Shown here piece by piece: positions 62,180 through 64,000 of a stretch of DNA of 64,000 nucleotides. Source of the stretch: Cyanobacterium sp. Dongsha4 (GTDB lineage Bacteria; Cyanobacteriota; Cyanobacteriia; Cyanobacteriales; Cyanobacteriaceae); assembly GCF_036345015.1 (NCBI RefSeq), contig NZ_CP084098.1:1997326-2061325 (forward strand), read 5' to 3'. Position 1 is the first letter of the stretch. Each line of letters starts with the position of its first letter. The notes under the pieces were generated by a model. That model was not told the DNA's origin. It saw nothing but the letters and a program-made list of their open reading frames with translations, and ran no database searches. Position numbers and translations under genes: made by a program.

Positions 62180-62324
62180 ATAATTTGATTGTGGAGTTAG
62201 GAGTTTAGATAAAAAAGAAAATTTCCCCCATCCCCACAACACCCTAAAACCTGAAACCTACCCTTATCGGATATTTGAAAACTGAACTAATTTTAAATAA
62301 CTAGAAATTGATGAAAAAGTTGTG

Positions 62325-63215
62325 TTATTTGATTTTGTCTAAGACAGGTTTAACAGAAACGATATGTTTATTCATACCTAATTTACTCGGTTTCATGCCC
62401 ATTGCTAACCCGATGAGTTCGGTAATATAAATAATGGGTATGTTATAGGTTTCGCCGAATTTTTTGCCGATGTCTGCTTGACGTAATTCTAAATTTGTGT
62501 CACATAAAGGACAAGCCAATACTATACAATCGGCATTGAGGGATTTGGCTTCATCAAGGATTTTTTTTGTAAGATGAAATGCTCTTTCTTCCTGAGATAC
62601 TAAAATTGGACCTCCACAACAACTGGTTTTACTTTGAAAGTCAACGACTTCCGCACCGCAAATACGGGATAATTTATCCATAGAGGTAGGAAAACGGGGA
62701 GAATCCCAACCAGTTATATCGGCAGGGCGAGTGAGTAAACATCCGTAATAACAAGCGACTTTTAAGCCTGTCAGGGGTTTGACGACACGGGAGGCGATGT
62801 CTATATCGTTAACTAATACATCCACCACGTTCCGCACTCGGATATTATAGTCATCAACATCGATGCCCATTTCGGACATAATCGCCATGATTTTGCTTTT
62901 TTCGTCGTCGTCTTTCAAGGCTTTCATGGCACGGGCGGATTTATTGTAACATCCTGAACAGGAAGCTAAGAGGTCTAAATTTTGTTTTTGGGCTAGGGCG
63001 ACATTTCTTCCAGCCATTGCCATACCCATATCATGGCCGACACTAGCTGCGATCGAACCTCCGCAACAAGACCAATCTTGTAATTCTTGTAAGTCAATGC
63101 CCAATTCTTTCATAACCACTCTGGTGGAGATGTCAAATTCTCTGGCGGTGGTGTGTAAACTACAACCGGGGTAATAGGCGTATTGGGTGGTGGTGGGTTT
63201 AATCATTGTTTCCAT
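62325..63215 (-). CDS. HdrB-like CCG-domain protein (heterodisulfide reductase subunit B family)
   Basis: The protein has 296 residues. It has two CCG (cysteine-rich) domains: CSLHTTAREF..., WSCCGGSIAASVGHDMGMAMAGRNVALAQKQNLDLLASCSGCYNK in the first half, and KVACYYGCLLTRPADITG with KTSCCGGPILVSQEE and LACPLCDTNLELRQ in the second. These bind a non-cubane 4Fe-4S pair in HdrB. In cyanobacteria related proteins are not methanogenic and may act in quinone or thiol redox chemistry; that is inference. The start overlaps the HdrC-like gene by 17 bases. Confidence 0.9.
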   Translation of the reverse strand: METMIKPTTTQYAYYPGCSLHTTAREFDISTRVVMKELGIDLQELQDWSCCGGSIAASVGHDMGMAMAGRNVALAQKQNLDLLASCSGCYNKSARAMKALKDDDEKSKIMAIMSEMGIDVDDYNIRVRNVVDVLVNDIDIASRVVKPLTGLKVACYYGCLLTRPADITGWDSPRFPTSMDKLSRICGAEVVDFQSKTSCCGGPILVSQEERAFHLTKKILDEAKSLNADCIVLACPLCDTNLELRQADIGKKFGETYNIPIIYITELIGLAMGMKPSKLGMNKHIVSVKPVLDKIK

Positions 63216-63801
63216 GCTTTTTTCTCGCTTTATCTAATGCTTGGCTAAATTGTTGAGGATTTTTGATTTTTTCGGGGAAGGGTGATATTTTGCCCCGTAA
63301 TGCTAATTGAATACCGAGGGGTGCTTGATCTATCATTGCTTGTAAACCGCCGAATCTCTGCATCAATTCGGGTTCAAAGAGAATACCCCGTTTTTGGACT
63401 AAATCAACGAAAATTTGGTTAAATTTAGTGGAATCGTTCTTAATTCCTTCTTCGATCGCAATAGCTTTAACTGCTTCAATGACATCGGAAGGACGTACAC
63501 CACGAGGACAACGAGAGGTACAAATATAACAAGAACTACACATCCATAAGGTGTTACTTTGCAGGACTTTTTCCCATTCTCCCCTTTGAGTCATGAGGAT
63601 TAAAGTACGGGGTGACATATCCATCACATCGATATTAGTACAACCACCGCTACAAGTCCCACATTGCATACAAGCTGCGATCGCACTTCCTTTTCCTCCT
63701 TCGGCTTCGACTCTTTTAGCAAAATCGAGATTCATTTTATCGCCATCTAATTGACGATCTTTTTTCATGCCAAAGACAAACTTTTTCTTTTTCGTAATCA
63801 T
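63199..63801 (-). CDS. HdrC-like 4Fe-4S protein
   Basis: The protein has 200 residues with two ferredoxin-type clusters: CMQCGTCSGGCTNIDVM and CSSCYICTSRCPRGVRPSDVIEAVKAIA. This is the HdrC/GlpC-type electron transfer subunit that would pass electrons between the HdrA-like flavoprotein upstream and the HdrB-like protein downstream. The 17-base overlap with the next gene and the 12-base gap to the previous one indicate an operon. Both cluster motifs are complete. Confidence 0.9.
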   Translation of the reverse strand: MITKKKKFVFGMKKDRQLDGDKMNLDFAKRVEAEGGKGSAIAACMQCGTCSGGCTNIDVMDMSPRTLILMTQRGEWEKVLQSNTLWMCSSCYICTSRCPRGVRPSDVIEAVKAIAIEEGIKNDSTKFNQIFVDLVQKRGILFEPELMQRFGGLQAMIDQAPLGIQLALRGKISPFPEKIKNPQQFSQALDKARKKHGNND

Positions 63802-63813
63802 TTTATATATTCC

Positions 63814-64000
63814 TTATACTAAAGTGGGGATTTGACCGTTGAGAGAAATTGCTCGTGGTTGCATCATGAAACCTGCTATTTCAGAAGCCGCAGAACGCCC
63901 ATCAGTAATGGATTCCATAATGGCTTTAGGACCTGTTGCCGCCCCTGCAAGGAAGATTCCAGCACGTTGAGAATGGTTGTTAGAATACTGTTGGTGAGCA
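63814..64000 (-). CDS. HdrA-like FAD-dependent protein, C-terminal end (runs off window)
   Basis: The frame is open from the right edge to a stop at 63814: AHQQYSNNHSQRAGIFLAGAATGPKAIMESITDGRSAASEIAGFMMQPRAISLNGQIPTLV. The AGIFLAGAATGPKAI and DGRSAASEIAGFM segments match the C-terminal FAD-binding part of HdrA. It is the first gene of the hdrACB-like set in this orientation. Only about 61 residues are visible. Confidence 0.75.
   Translation of the reverse strand, partial: AHQQYSNNHSQRAGIFLAGAATGPKAIMESITDGRSAASEIAGFMMQPRAISLNGQIPTLV

Overview
The window comes from a low-GC cyanobacterium, probably a unicellular Geminocystis/Cyanobacterium-like genus (genus is inference). Evidence: many HIP1 octamers (GCGATCGC) in AT-rich DNA, a large Uma2 gene family, XisI, cyanobacterial short tandem and palindromic repeats, and chromosomal lspA, lpxB and glyS. 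It falls into two parts: a surface-glycan accessory island heavily damaged by mobile elements (about 1-53.8 kb) and an ordinary chromosomal stretch (about 53.8-64 kb).

1-13.3 kb (mostly + strand) holds a CgeB-like glycosyltransferase cut by the window edge, SAM methyltransferases and two TPR plus GT41 (SPINDLY/O-GlcNAc-transferase-like) proteins, interleaved with Uma2 genes. An IS982 element splits a nucleotidyltransferase gene here. 13.3-14.5 kb is a small toxin-antitoxin cassette (HigB/HigA, DUF2283, broken MqsA-like zinc-finger protein). 14.6-21.6 kb is a single 2336-residue ORF with five catalytic modules (GT-B, GT-A, FkbM methyltransferase, GT4, GT41) joined by a three-copy 'FPDW' repeat.

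21.6-44.7 kb is, on the minus strand, a nonulosonic (legionaminic/sialic) acid cluster. It contains a LegB dehydratase, LegC aminotransferase, LegG/NeuC 2-epimerase, LegI/NeuB synthase, NeuD acetyltransferase, GMD-type dehydratase, a CBS-NeuB-SAF-TIM fusion, a TylF-like methyltransferase, a sulfotransferase, a CMP-sugar synthetase and a DapA/NAL-like aldolase. Together these should make and activate a nine-carbon sugar acid, with the large glycosyltransferases as candidate transferases. The route looks broken: legC carries both a 2-bp frameshift and an IS982 insertion, and the sulfotransferase is split by an ISAs1 and an IS4 remnant. Four other ISs have also cut genes in this part.

44.7-53.8 kb is a graveyard of duplicated pieces: a copy of the dehydratase 5' end, three truncated GT41 3' ends, further Uma2 genes, XisI, HicAB, an HNH nuclease, a second DUF2283/HigA cassette carrying a clean 178-bp MITE, an IS5 and an IS630 nested in an IS4 remnant. 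A 27-bp minisatellite built on GCGATCG lies at 32.5-33.0 kb, and shorter related sequence sits at the breakpoints of two truncated GT41 copies.

53.8-64 kb carries lpxB (its C-terminus now supplied by IS4 sequence), lspA, glyS, two unknown proteins, an alpha/beta hydrolase, a secreted histidine phosphatase, a PKHD-type dioxygenase and an HdrA/HdrC/HdrB-like gene set running off the right edge. I saw no rRNA, tRNA or CRISPR array.
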